Source: JAGPUQ01 sp963708735
Lineage (GTDB): Bacteria > Pseudomonadota > Gammaproteobacteria > Pseudomonadales > Porticoccaceae
Assembly: GCA_963708735.1 (NCBI GenBank)
Contig: CAVPTW010000020.1
Location: forward strand, 76,683 to 140,682
DNA length: 64,000 nucleotides
Direction: 5' to 3'
Shown piece after piece: positions 17,012-25,658 of the stretch (position 1 is its first letter; each line of letters starts with the position of its first letter). The translations under genes and the position numbers were made by a program. The notes beneath the pieces were generated by a model, which saw only the letters and a program-made list of their open reading frames with translations, was not told the origin of the DNA and did not search any database.

Positions 17012-18139
17012 ATGGCTCTACCCCGCACTCCCCGACGCCTTTCCATCTGGCCGGCGCTGGCTGCCATCCTCCTGATAGGCGCCGGATTTCTCGGCGAGAT
17101 CCCGCGTGGACAAAGCGCCGTCCCGACGCCCCGCGCCGTCACCCCGCGCGGCGAGCTCGCCACCGACGAGACCAGCACCATTGCACTGTTCGAGCGGGCG
17201 CGCGAATCGGTCACCTACATCACCACCCGGGAGCAGGTACAGGATTTCTGGACCCGCAATGTGTTCTCGGTGCGGCGCGGTACCGGCTCCGGATTCATCT
17301 GGGATGACGCCGGCCATGTGGTCACCAACTTTCATGTGATCAGCGGGGCCTCCGAAGCCTGGGTGCAGCTCGCCGACGGCAGCGACCATCGCGCCGCACT
17401 GGTGGGTGCCAGCCCGTCCCACGATATCGCGGTGTTGCGCATCGAGCTCGCTGCCAGCCGGCCACCGGCGCTGCCCATCGGCACCAGTGGCGATCTGAAG
17501 GTGGGTCAGAAGGTATTCGCCATCGGCAACCCCTTCGGGCTCGACTGGACCCTGACCACCGGCATCGTCTCGGCACTCGACCGCTCCCTGCCGGGCGAGG
17601 GCGACAGCAGCGGTCTGGTCCAGCACCTGATCCAGACCGATGCCGCCATCAACCCGGGGAATTCGGGCGGTCCGCTGCTGGATTCGGCTGGACGCCTGAT
17701 CGGCATCAACACCGCGATCTACAGTCCCAGCGGCGCCAGCGCCGGCATCGGCTTCGCAGTGCCGGTGGATACCCTGAACCGGGTGGTACCGCAACTGATC
17801 GCCACCGGCCATTACCAGCGCGCAACTCTGGGCATTGAAACCGACGAAGACCTGAACCGGCGCCTGCAACTCGCCTTCGGCGTCCGTGGCGTGGTGATTC
17901 TGAGAGTAGCCCGCGGCAGCAGCGCTGCCGCTGCGGGCCTCAGGGGTGTGACCATCGACGCGGATGGCAGGATCGTGCCGGGCGACATCATCGTCGCGGT
18001 AGCCGGCAAGCCGGTGACCTCGGTCGCCGAACTGAACGGCCACCTCGACGACCTGGAAGTGGGTGCCAGCACCCGTCTCACAGTGGTGCGCGACGGCAAA
18101 AAAATCGATATCCCGGTGATACTCCAGGCCGGTAATTGA
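17012..18139 (+). CDS. HtrA/DegP-like periplasmic serine protease (S1C, one PDZ domain)
   Basis: A 375-residue protein with an N-terminal signal or anchor (IWPALAAILLIGAGFL). The trypsin-like domain holds the full triad: His108 in VTNFHVISG, Asp138 in SHDIAVLRI and Ser218 in NPGNSGGPL. A single C-terminal PDZ domain follows (GVVILRVARGSSAAAAGL, GDIIVAVAGKPV). HtrA proteases degrade or refold damaged envelope proteins. One PDZ domain and the short length are closer to DegS/HtrA-like paralogues than to two-PDZ DegP. ftsH begins 13 bases after its stop, an arrangement known from protein-quality-control islands. Confidence 0.9.
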   Translation: MALPRTPRRLSIWPALAAILLIGAGFLGEIPRGQSAVPTPRAVTPRGELATDETSTIALFERARESVTYITTREQVQDFWTRNVFSVRRGTGSGFIWDDAGHVVTNFHVISGASEAWVQLADGSDHRAALVGASPSHDIAVLRIELAASRPPALPIGTSGDLKVGQKVFAIGNPFGLDWTLTTGIVSALDRSLPGEGDSSGLVQHLIQTDAAINPGNSGGPLLDSAGRLIGINTAIYSPSGASAGIGFAVPVDTLNRVVPQLIATGHYQRATLGIETDEDLNRRLQLAFGVRGVVILRVARGSSAAAAGLRGVTIDADGRIVPGDIIVAVAGKPVTSVAELNGHLDDLEVGASTRLTVVRDGKKIDIPVILQAGN

Positions 18140-18152
18140 AGAGGAATTGCTG

Positions 18153-19967
18153 ATGGAACCCCAAGCCCGCTGGCACACCGCCTACTGGTTTCTGGCACTG
18201 ATGGCGCTGTTGCTGCTGCAAAGCTGGTGGCAACAGAGCCAGCAACTGGAACTGGTGCCCTACAGCGAATTCGAGCAGGCACTGGCCGACGGCCGTATCG
18301 TCGAAGTCACCATTGCCGATCGTACCCTCACCGGGCGTTTGGCGGCGCCCGACAGCAAGGGCAAGAAGGCGCTGGTCGCCACCCGCGTCGAGCCCGACCT
18401 CGTCGAGCGCCTCGACCGCTACAAGGTACCCTACTCCCGGGTGATCGAGAGCACCTTCCTGCGCGACCTGATGTCCTGGATCGTGCCGATGCTGATCATC
18501 GCCGCCATCTGGCTGTTCGTGTTCCGCCGCCTCGCCGAACGCCAGCAGGGCATGGGCGGCTTCATGAGCGTCGGCAAGAGCCGCGCCAAAATCTATGTGG
18601 AAAAGAACACCGGCGTCACCTTCGCCGATGTCGCCGGTGTCGACGAGGCCAAGGCCGAACTTCAGGAAGTCGTGGGCTTTCTGAAAACGCCGGACGATTA
18701 CGGCCGCCTGGGCGCGCGCATTCCCAAGGGCGTGCTGCTGGTGGGACCGCCGGGAACCGGCAAGACATTGCTGGCGCGCGCCGTGGCTGGCGAGGCCGGG
18801 GTGCCCTTCTTTTCCATCTCCGGCTCGGAGTTCGTCGAAATGTTCGTGGGCGTCGGCGCCGCGCGGGTGCGCGACTTGTTCGAGCAGGCCAGGCAGCGCG
18901 CTCCCGCCATCATCTTCATCGACGAGCTGGACGCCCTGGGCCGCGCCCGCGGCGCCTTTCCCGGCATCGGCGGCCACGACGAGCGCGAACAGACCCTGAA
19001 TCAGTTGCTGGCGGAACTGGACGGCTTCGACAGCGGCTCGGGCCTGGTGCTGCTGGCCGCCACCAACCGTCCGGAAATCCTCGACCCCGCCCTGCTGCGC
19101 GCCGGCCGCTTCGACCGCCAGGTGCTGGTGGACCGCCCCGACAAGGCCGGACGCATCCAGATCCTGCGCGTGCATGTGCGCAAGGTGACGCTGGCGCCCG
19201 ACCTGGATCTGGAGCAGGTCGCCGCGCTCACCACCGGATTCTCCGGCGCCGACCTCGCCAACCTGGTGAACGAAGCGGCGCTGGCCGCGACCCGCCGCGG
19301 CGGCACCGACATCGGGCTGGCGGACTTCACCAGCGCCATCGAGCGCATCGTCGCCGGCCTCGAAAAGAAAAGCCGCGTGCTCAACCCGCGCGAGCGCAAC
19401 GTCATCGCCCACCACGAAATGGGCCACGCGCTGGTGGCCCTGTCGCTGCCCGGCACCGACCCGGTACACAAGGTCTCCATCATTCCGCGCGGCATCGGCG
19501 CCCTGGGCTACACCATTCAGCGCCCCACCGAAGACCGCTATCTGATGAGCCGCGCCGAACTGGAACACAAGATCGCGGTGCTCATGGGCGGGCGCGCGGC
19601 GGAACATCTGGTGTTCGGAGAGCTTTCGACCGGCGCCGCCGACGACCTCGCCAAGGCCACCGACATCGCCCACGACATGATCACCCGCTACGGCATGGAC
19701 GAGGCCCTGGGCTTTGTCGTCTACGACACCCAGCCCCCGCGATTTCTGGATACGCCGATGGGACCCCCGCCCGGCGGCTGCCAGATCAGCGAAGCGACCC
19801 AGAGCCGCATCGACGCGGCGGTGCGCGATATCGTGATGACCGCATTCCGACGCGCCGAAGCCATCCTCAGCGACAGACGGGAAACCCTCGAACGGGGCGC
19901 GCAGGAGTTGCTGGCGCGGGAAACGCTGGATGAAGCGGCGTTGAAGGAACTTGGAATCTGTAAATGA
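18153..19967 (+). CDS. ftsH: FtsH-type ATP-dependent zinc metalloprotease (accessory paralogue)
   Basis: A 604-residue membrane AAA protease. Two N-terminal transmembrane helices (AYWFLALMALLLLQSW and WIVPMLIIAAIWLFVF) flank a small periplasmic domain. The AAA domain has Walker A GPPGTGKT (about residue 198), Walker B IIFIDELDALGR and the second region of homology ATNRPEILDPALLRAGRFDR. The zinc site is HEMGH (about residue 421), where housekeeping FtsH has HEAGH. The pore motif is FVGVGAARVRDLF. Start is ATG 18153, with GAGG in front. Sitting beside htrA and hsp20 genes, it is probably the stress-island FtsH rather than the essential copy. Confidence 0.93.
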   Translation: MEPQARWHTAYWFLALMALLLLQSWWQQSQQLELVPYSEFEQALADGRIVEVTIADRTLTGRLAAPDSKGKKALVATRVEPDLVERLDRYKVPYSRVIESTFLRDLMSWIVPMLIIAAIWLFVFRRLAERQQGMGGFMSVGKSRAKIYVEKNTGVTFADVAGVDEAKAELQEVVGFLKTPDDYGRLGARIPKGVLLVGPPGTGKTLLARAVAGEAGVPFFSISGSEFVEMFVGVGAARVRDLFEQARQRAPAIIFIDELDALGRARGAFPGIGGHDEREQTLNQLLAELDGFDSGSGLVLLAATNRPEILDPALLRAGRFDRQVLVDRPDKAGRIQILRVHVRKVTLAPDLDLEQVAALTTGFSGADLANLVNEAALAATRRGGTDIGLADFTSAIERIVAGLEKKSRVLNPRERNVIAHHEMGHALVALSLPGTDPVHKVSIIPRGIGALGYTIQRPTEDRYLMSRAELEHKIAVLMGGRAAEHLVFGELSTGAADDLAKATDIAHDMITRYGMDEALGFVVYDTQPPRFLDTPMGPPPGGCQISEATQSRIDAAVRDIVMTAFRRAEAILSDRRETLERGAQELLARETLDEAALKELGICK

Positions 19968-20054
19968 ATAGTGGCGAAGCCGCCTTTCGTCTGCCCGCTC
20001 CATCGAGGGGTTATGCGTCACCGGTGACTGTTACCCCTGTCTCCGGACTTTCTG

Positions 20055-20270
20055 TCACCTATCTCCAAAACTGCTCACGCTGACAACCGCTTCTTTGTTC
20101 TCCCGTTGTGTTTCCCGAATCTGCTTGAGATGCTGCCATCGGGAGCCCGTTCCCACATTGTCCTGTGCCAACGCCGTGTGGGTTGAGGTGGAAAAGAATG
20201 TGCACGGCAAGAGGCATAAGGAGGCAGTACGAGCCGGAGACAATGCGGACTTTCGATGGCTGTTGTTCAT
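20055..20270 (-). CDS. Small putative secreted protein, probably truncated
   Basis: A 71-residue frame from ATG 20270, preceded by GAAAGG. The first 38 residues look like a signal peptide with cleavage at TALA/Q, leaving about 33 residues with charged sequence (WQHLKQIRETQRENKE). The last residues read into DNA that resembles the end of a mobile or decayed element (near 20055-20090, CTCCGGACTTTCTGTCACC), so the original C-terminus may be lost. No family recognised. Coding status uncertain. Confidence 0.35.
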   Translation of the reverse strand: MNNSHRKSALSPARTASLCLLPCTFFSTSTHTALAQDNVGTGSRWQHLKQIRETQRENKEAVVSVSSFGDR

Positions 20271-20361
20271 GATGACCTTTCTGTTGTTGGCCAAATGTTC
20301 AAGGTCAGGGAGTGCTACGCGGTTTTTCGCGCAGCGCCGGTGGAATGATGGATGGTTGTCC

Positions 20362-20875
20362 TCAGGTCTTCTCGGCTGCAATAAAGCGATAAGCGAGGGC
20401 GCCGAGCAACGCTCCGGCGACCGGAGCAACCCAAAAGAGCCAAAGCTGATCAACGGCCCAATCGCCTACGAACAGTGCGACGCCAGTGCTTCGAGCGGGA
20501 TTGACTGAGGTATTGGTCACTGGAATGCTGACGAGGTGGATCAGGGTCAACGCGAGCCCAATGGCAATGGGGGCAAAAGCCTGCGGGCGCACGTTTGTCC
20601 GTTGCGCCAAGCACTCGGGCTACGATATACGGAACGAGCCTGTTGGCCGGAAAGCGACCACCTGCCCAAAGGCCGATAGAGACCGCCGGGTTCAGATGGC
20701 AACCTGAGATATGACCAATGGCAAACGCCATGGTCAGCACGGTTAGCCCGAAGGCAAGCGAGACACCAAGCAAACCAATGCCTACGTTTGGAAAGGCCGC
20801 AGCGAGTACGGCGCTGCCACAACCGCCAAGGACCAGCCAAAATGTTCCAGGAAATTCCGCGCCGTAGGGTTTCAT
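20362..20875 (-). pseudogene. aqpZ: Aquaporin Z-like channel, internally deleted and frameshifted
   Basis: The gene starts at ATG 20875 (after AGGAA) and encodes aquaporin helices 1-3 with the first NPA motif (GCHLNPAVSIGLWAGGRFPANRLVPYIVARV). The sequence then jumps directly to GATDKRAPAGF, which in AqpZ lies about 50 residues later, so part of the middle of the channel is missing. One base too many in the T-run after this point moves the frame; the rest continues as APIAIGLALTLIHLVSIPVTNTSVNPARST, with the second NPA motif, to a proper end near 20362. The two half-pores cannot form a normal channel. Confidence 0.85.
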
Positions 20876-21094
20876 TTGTTTTTCCTGTGATGAGTGGGTC
20901 GAAGGTGAGGTTGAAACGTCCCGGGAAGGTCTGAATGACTCCCCGATTTTGCGATGATTGCGGGGCCTGACCCGCGCACTTCGGCTTCGTCAGGTGCGTT
21001 GAAGATCGAACGGATTTCGCAGCGGCTTCGCTGGAAAGCTCTTTCGTATCATTCGACGCGCCGCCACATCGGCACCTCCAAAGCCCAGGGCGCT
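20876..21094. other. Spacer between the aquaporin remnant and the receptor, no gene seen
   Basis: Apart from the ribosome-binding region of the aquaporin gene I see nothing recognisable. Confidence 0.4.
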
Positions 21095-23373
21095 TCAAAA
21101 CGCATAGCTGATGCCGGCGTAGAGCGAGCGGCCCATGCCCGGGACTGCAATCCCCCAGGGCACGCTGTTGATACCCATGGTGGCGCCCTGGCCGACATAG
21201 GCGCCGCCGGTAGGCAGGTCGTAGTTTCTGTCGAACAGATTCTCGGCGCCGAAGTCCACCCGTACCTGGTTCCGGGAATAGCTGCCGCGCAGGTTCACCA
21301 GGCTGTAGCCCGAGGTCGCGATCTCGTTGCGCACATCGGATACCTCGTCCTTGGCGGCGACCACCACCCATTCCAGGGCGTTGTCCCAGGAACCGTATTG
21401 CTGGGTCAGGGTAAATTTGGCGTTGAGCGGCATGACGTTGTAGAGGTCGCCGCCGGTATCGCGGTTTTCGCCGCGGGTGTAGTTGACCAGGCCCTCTACA
21501 CCGAAGCTGCCCAGCGCGGTCGCACCCAGCGGCAGACGGCCGGACAGATCGGCCCCATAGAGGCGGGCGGACTCGTTGACGTACTGGAGATTGACGAACT
21601 GCTCCCGGGCCGTGGCGTTGCCGGGGCCGCCGCAGAAGCTCATCATGCCCGCTCCGCTGCCCGCACAGCGCGCGGCGTCGATGTAGTCGTCGACATGGGT
21701 CAAGTAGGGCGTGACCTTCAGACCACGGGATCGATCGGCGCTGTGCCAGTCGAAGGTCATGGACAGGATGTGGGCGATCTCGGGATTCAGCTTGGGGTCG
21801 CCCAGGTAGCCGTTACCGTCACCGACAAAGTTGTTCATGATGAGCGCCATGCTTGACTGCGACCAGGAGTAGCGCTCGTAGAGGTTCGGCGAACGGGTCT
21901 TCATCGCATAGCCGAATTCGAGCGTCCGGGTGGCGTCGAGCTCGTCGCGCAGCAAGGCGGTGAAGTCGAAGTTGTCGTCGTTGCGCTCGCGGTCCTGGGC
22001 GTTGAAGGCGGCGGCGGACTGCGCATAGCTGGCGAACACTCCGTTGTAACCCCGGACCGGACCGGCGTCGCTGTGCACCCGTTCGTAGCGCGCGCCGACC
22101 AGCGCCATCCATTCCGGGTTGAGGTGTGCTTCCCATTCGGCGAACAGCGCGGCGCGGTCGCGCTCGCCGTCGTTGATGTTGAAGAAGGTATCGGGCGCCA
22201 TACCGCCGAAGGTCACCCCGGGGGTAGTTGCGCCGGCGACGGCGGCCAGAGGTCGTCGAGGCGGTAGCGCTGATATTCGCTGCCGAGACGCAGGACATCG
22301 GCCGCGCCGAGGTTCAGGTTGGCCTGCAGCCGGGCGCCGGTGTTGGTGCTGTCGGTCTGCATGGGCATGCCCGGTGCCACCACACCGGGCGCGGCGCCGT
22401 AGACGAACTGCTTGTCCGGACCGAAGTCCATGTAGTGATCGACGGTTTCGCGGTAGGCGGTCGCCTCCAGCGAACCCCAGCCGAAATCACCCAGGTAGCG
22501 CAGCAACAGGCGGCGCTCGGTATCGTCGACCATGTCCATGCGCTGGTTGGGGTAGCCCTGATGGGGGATTTCCTGGTAGCCGAATTTGACTTCCAGCAGG
22601 TGGTTGTCGAACCGAGCGGCCAGGCCGAGCAGGTGGTTCTGCACTTCGTAGTCGGTGGAGCCCACCTCGTCGCGGGACAGGCGCCGGCCGGGGCGGCCGG
22701 TCTCGCGAAAGTCCTTGAAATTGCCGCCGGCATCGTAGTTGTTGGCGGTGCTGAAGGCCCCACTGTAGCTCAGGCTGAGGTTCGACGTCGCCAGCGTCAT
22801 CCCGGCGTCGGTGCGAAAGCCGTCCCCGTTGCTGCGATAGCTGCTGCCGACCCGGCCCTCGAGCAGGGTCTCCTGGCCGGGTGCGGCGAACACCGGCGCG
22901 GCGGATTTCACCGCGATGGTGCCGCCGATCGAATCCCCGCCCAGGCTGACCGGCGTCACGCCGGCCCAGACCTGGATGCTCTCGACCTGTGCCGGATCCA
23001 AGTAGGACAGCGGCGGATTCATGTGGTTCGGACAGGATGAGACGGAGCTCATGCCATCGAGCAGGATGTGCAGGCGATCGTCGGCCAGGCCGTGAATGAC
23101 GGGGAAGCTGGAGATGCCGCCGGCGGCGTTGAGGGTGACCCCGGGCACGTCGGTCAACAGGCTCGCGGTATCGCTGGCGGTCGTACGCTTGCGTTCCAGG
23201 GAACGGCGGTCGACCGCGGTGCCCTCAAAGGCGCCCGGGGTGGCCGCTTCGGTGACCCGGATTTCCGAGAGTTCGTGAGGTGCCTCTTCGGCACTGCCGG
23301 GAACGCCCACCAGCAGCGCCGGCAGCACGCAGAGCAGGGACCGGAATCCTGGAAGTGTGGAATATCGCCTCAT
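21095..23373 (-). pseudogene. TonB-dependent outer-membrane receptor for a metal ligand, split by one frameshift
   Basis: From ATG 23373 (signal peptide SLLCVLPALLVGVPGSA) the sequence encodes a plug domain (ITEVRV-like SEIRVTEA, LLTDVPGVTLNAAGG, IHGLADDRLHILLDGM, then SSCPNHMNPPLSYLDPAQVESIQV) and a beta barrel ending in GRSLYAGISYAF with the terminal aromatic residue. The CPNHMNPPLSY segment, with Cys/His/Met, is found in metal-type (copper-receptor-like) members. Near 22213 one G appears to be lost (WPPSPAQ instead of WPPVAGA), giving a stop at 22213; the rest continues in the next frame from GGMAPDTFFNINDG. Everything else is intact, so the break is recent or a sequence error. It lies downstream of the Czc-type operon on the same strand. 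Confidence 0.85.
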
Positions 23374-24057
23374 TTTGCCATTGCCTCGCTGCTCGACCAA
23401 GCCGTCACACCAAAGCAGCGGGGTACACTCCGGGATAGGCTCCACGAGCGCCGACCGCTGCCGCGCGGCCGGGATGCTATCGCGGTGGCTTGTGGGGGGG
23501 GAATGCGGCAAATTGTCGCAGCACCCCTGCCCGGGCGAGGGCGCGCGGGATCTCGGCATCCGCCGCTGGAGCGCAGGCGGTCCGATGCGCGGTTCATGTT
23601 GCAAAGACTTCCCCGGAGCGGCCATCGTCCACACCGTCCCGTGAGATGCAGTGCGATCGACAACCAGGAACTCGACCATGGTCGAACGTCAGGACAGCGA
23701 GACACCGGAATTGAATGGCCCCTCGGCGGAGACGGGTGTCCGGGCCAGCGTCTCGCCGGGCTGCCAGCCGAACAGTTCGCGGATGCTCGCCGCCCTCGTG
23801 TGGCCCGGCGGCGCGAACTCGTAGACAGATATCGGCCTTTCGTGCGGCCCTGCAAACCACCAAGCGAAGCCAGCCATTTCGCATCGCTGCGATGGCTGTT
23901 CGGGATCCCGGCGTCGGTGCGCTCCATCCAGGCTACGATTTTCTTTGCCGCCCCGGAGCGCAGCTTGGCTGCGCGATGGACGACAGGTCGGCCCCATGGG
24001 GTGCCCATCGCCCGGCAAGCCGGGCTCCTGCGCAGCGCCTCAGGCCGCTGCCGGATT
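23374..24057. other. Long leader/spacer region between the efflux operon and the receptor
   Basis: Apart from the near-palindrome at 23504-23520 I see no convincing gene. A minus-strand frame at 23689-24018 is open, but its sequence resembles no family and no start signal supports it. Confidence 0.4.
23504..23520. promoter_or_regulatory. Near-palindromic operator candidate, copy 1 (TonB receptor)
   Basis: TGCGGCAAATTGTCGCA, a near-perfect dyad, 130 bases upstream of the receptor ATG. The same element with its GGGGAA flank recurs at 34879-34895 next to tonB. Confidence 0.5.
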
Positions 24058-25353
24058 TCAGTCGCCGTGCAGGTGCCCGTCCGCCGCCACGCCTTCTTCC
24101 TCATGGTGGTACGCCCACAGCTCGTGGGCGTCGACCCGTACCCGGCCGACGGCACGGTGGGCGGCGATGCGGGCGGCGATTTCCGCGCGCCGAGCGTCCT
24201 GGGCGGTGCGCTCGGCGGCGAGCAGGGTGAACAGATCGGTCTCGCCCAGTTGGTAGCCGCGCCGGGCGCGCGCGGCGTGGGCGTCGGCGGCCTCGGCGGC
24301 GCGCCGCGCCGCCTGCCAGGCGGCCAGGCTGCCCTGCATACGGGCGGTGACGGCGCGGGAACCGGCCACGACCTGTCGGCGCACGGCGTCGAGTTCGGCG
24401 CCGGCGCGGCCGGCATCGGCGGCCAAGGCGCGCGCCTCGGCCGCCCGGTAGCGGCCGCCGAGCGGCAGGTTCAGGGTCAGGCCGACGGCGGTCTCGTCGC
24501 CGCCGCGTTCGGACAGGGTGCGGATGCCGAGCGCCGGGTCGGGCAGGCGGTCGCGGCCGGCGCGCTCGGCGCGCGTCAGCGCCTGCTGATAGCGGCCATC
24601 GGCGATGCCGATCTCGTGGCTGCGGGCGACGATCTGGGTGGCCAACGCGGCGGCGTCGGTGGCCGGTGGTTCGGGGTCGGGTATGGGCGGCGGCGCGGCC
24701 GGCAGCGGCAGGTTGGGGTAGCGGGCGCCGAGCGCGGCGCGGCGCTCGGCGGCGGTCGCGCGCGCCTCGGCCACGGCCGCCTCGGCGCCGGCCAGCGCAG
24801 ATTCGGCCAAGTCGAGGTCGATGCGGGCGGCGTCGCCGCGCGCCAGGCGTTTCTCGACCGCCGCGCGCTCCTCGCCCAGGCGGTCGCGGGCGGTTGCCGC
24901 CGCCGCCACGGCGCTGGCCGCATCCAGCCAGCCGAACCAGCCGTCGAGCAGTTCGAGCGCCGCGCCGTGGAAGGCGTCGGCAATGCCGAGCTCGGCCGTT
25001 TCGTTGCCGAGCACGCCCAGTTCGCGGTCCAGCGCCGCCTTGCCGGGCAGGCGCAGGCGCCGGCTGATGCCGGCCTCCCACTCGTTGTAGTCGCCCTCGC
25101 GGCGTACGTCGCGGCGCTGGCCGATGGCGTTGAGCTCGAACTCGTAGGGCCCCACGTCGAGCGCCTCGCCGCGCGCCCGGGCCGCCTCGCGCGCCGCCAG
25201 CGCCGCCTGCACCGCAGGTGTTTCGGCCAGCACCTGGTGGGCGGTGTCGGGGTCCGGCAGCGGCGACACCGGCTCGGTGGCGCGTGCACTGGTTCCACCG
25301 ACGGCCAGCGCCGCAGCCAGTACCAGCAGCGGTGTCATGCGCGTTTGCCTCAT
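24058..25353 (-). CDS. TolC-family outer-membrane factor of a heavy-metal efflux pump (CzcC-like)
   Basis: A 431-residue protein with a signal peptide (TPLLVLAAALAVGGTSARA) and two TolC-type repeat halves: long Ala-rich amphipathic helices (RARGEALDVGPYEFELNAIGQ; AALELLDGWFGWLDAASAVA; then LGGRYRAAEARALAADAGRAGAEL). It would form the periplasm-spanning exit duct for the RND pump encoded just upstream. The C-terminus is His-rich (AYHHEEEGVAADGHLHGD), consistent with metal contact. Start is ATG 25353, which overlaps the stop of the DUF3240 gene (ATGA). Predicted last gene of the operon. Confidence 0.85.
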   Translation of the reverse strand: MRQTRMTPLLVLAAALAVGGTSARATEPVSPLPDPDTAHQVLAETPAVQAALAAREAARARGEALDVGPYEFELNAIGQRRDVRREGDYNEWEAGISRRLRLPGKAALDRELGVLGNETAELGIADAFHGAALELLDGWFGWLDAASAVAAAATARDRLGEERAAVEKRLARGDAARIDLDLAESALAGAEAAVAEARATAAERRAALGARYPNLPLPAAPPPIPDPEPPATDAAALATQIVARSHEIGIADGRYQQALTRAERAGRDRLPDPALGIRTLSERGGDETAVGLTLNLPLGGRYRAAEARALAADAGRAGAELDAVRRQVVAGSRAVTARMQGSLAAWQAARRAAEAADAHAARARRGYQLGETDLFTLLAAERTAQDARRAEIAARIAAHRAVGRVRVDAHELWAYHHEEEGVAADGHLHGD

Positions 25354-25658
25354 GAAAAGTCTCCGATGGCGTGCACCGGCAGCGTCCACCACACCAGGTC
25401 GCAGCTGTGGATATGCTCGCGCAGCGCGGCGAGCAGTGGCTCGATGCTGGCCGCCGGAGCCACCAGCCAGAGCGCGCGCCGGCCCACCTGGCCGCGCACC
25501 CGCTCGCGGCTGCTGGCATGGGCGAAGTCGCGGCCGTGGCCGGTGGCGTGCAGCAGGGTATAGGGCTGCTCCGGTGCGATGGCGCCGAGCGCATCCAGCA
25601 CGGCGCCTTCGAGCTCGTCCGGGAACACCAGGGTCAGTTGCTGCAGGTCGGGGTTCAT
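25350..25658 (-). CDS. DUF3240-type small protein of the efflux operon
   Basis: A 102-residue cytosolic protein beginning MNPDLQQLTLVFPDELEGAVLDAL and ending DLVWWTLPVHAIGDFS. It resembles the small ferredoxin-fold, PII-like proteins (DUF3240) often found beside CzcA/CusA genes; the role is unproven, possibly metal sensing or pump regulation. It contains Cys and His (AHASSRERV, HSCDLVWW). It is tightly packed: its ATG overlaps the czcA stop and its stop overlaps the czcC start, so all three are translationally coupled. Confidence 0.75.
   Translation of the reverse strand: MNPDLQQLTLVFPDELEGAVLDALGAIAPEQPYTLLHATGHGRDFAHASSRERVRGQVGRRALWLVAPAASIEPLLAALREHIHSCDLVWWTLPVHAIGDFS

Noticed and set aside
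23689..24018. Small minus-strand frame between the receptor and czcC
   Set aside because: No family similarity, no ribosome site and no conserved motif.
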